A stretch of 64,000 bases of DNA from Pratylenchus scribneri (lineage: Eukaryota; Nematoda; Chromadorea; Rhabditida; Pratylenchidae), in the NCBI GenBank assembly GCA_030063045.1, contig JAQSEB010000031.1, positions 868,001 to 932,000 on the forward strand. The letters are read 5' to 3'. The notes under the pieces were generated by a model. That model was not told the DNA's origin. It saw only the letters and a program-made list of their open reading frames with translations, and did no database searches. The translations under genes were made by a program, and so were the position numbers. Of this stretch, positions 63,823 through 64,000 are shown one piece after another. Every line of letters begins with the position of its first letter. The first letter of the stretch is position 1.

Positions 63823-64000
63823 ATTTTATCTGAAAAAGTATTATTTTAATAAATTAACGAATGAGTTTAAAATGATATTGTAAATGAAAAAACATAAAAT
63901 ATAATAAATATCATTTGTCAAATTTATTATATTTATTAAAAAAAGATGAGTAATAATAATAATTTAAAAAAATGGGGCGATCGCTTCTTTCTTGCTGTGC
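63823..64000. other. Window end, 5' flank of FEN1
   Basis: Nothing recognisable is present beyond the acceptor-like site of FEN1; the stretch is AT-rich to the window edge. Confidence 0.4.

Overview
This window is nuclear DNA from a nematode. It is AT-rich and gene-dense, with about two dozen protein genes on both strands. Nearly all genes are broken by very short introns, mostly about 40 to 60 bp, with TTTTAG or TTTCAG acceptors. Several start codons sit within about 15 bases of an acceptor-like polypyrimidine-AG with no upstream exon, which fits spliced-leader trans-splicing. Some families are typical of nematodes: an NRF-6/OAC-type acyltransferase, a MIG-18-like secreted protein, and an eggshell chitin-binding CBD-1-like protein. 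The species cannot be named from sequence alone.

Layout, left to right. Position 1-1920 holds the 3' part of a rootletin-like coiled-coil gene (+). Then come an SKP2 ortholog (-), a hAT-type MITE, mucolipin/CUP-5 (-), a PAIP1-like translation factor (-), an O-acyltransferase (-), an unrecognised two-exon gene (-) and a MIG-18-like gene (-). A second MITE and a small E/R/Q-rich ORF (+) follow, then SDHB (-). A same-strand run comes next: copper transporter, CARM1/PRMT-4, gamma-glutamylcyclotransferase and Rab39 (all +, gaps about 270-285 bp). WDFY1/2 (-) is divergent from FCHO (+), followed by SPATA20 (+), an atypical ligand-gated ion channel (+) and WDR59 (-). CARNMT1 (-) and ARV1 (+) share a 161 bp divergent promoter. 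The window ends with ALDH6A1 (-), an ONECUT homeobox gene (-), the CBD-1-like gene (-), a short gene candidate interrupted by a third MITE, and FEN1 (-).

Most genes are conserved housekeeping or cell-biology genes (SCF ligase, lysosomal channel, GATOR2, endocytosis, DNA replication, mitochondrial metabolism), and no single pathway unites them. The unusual material is structural. There are three hAT-type MITEs whose terminal inverted repeats differ between copies but match perfectly within each copy. Two related minisatellites swell single introns of SPATA20 and WDR59 and lie in the same orientation relative to transcription. One Cys-loop-receptor-like channel has no Cys-loop cysteines. A MITE sits inside an otherwise open reading frame, and two candidate genes match no family I recognise.

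Exon joins were made by eye. Gene limits are start to stop codon where I could follow the frame. Internal exon borders are secure only where stated.
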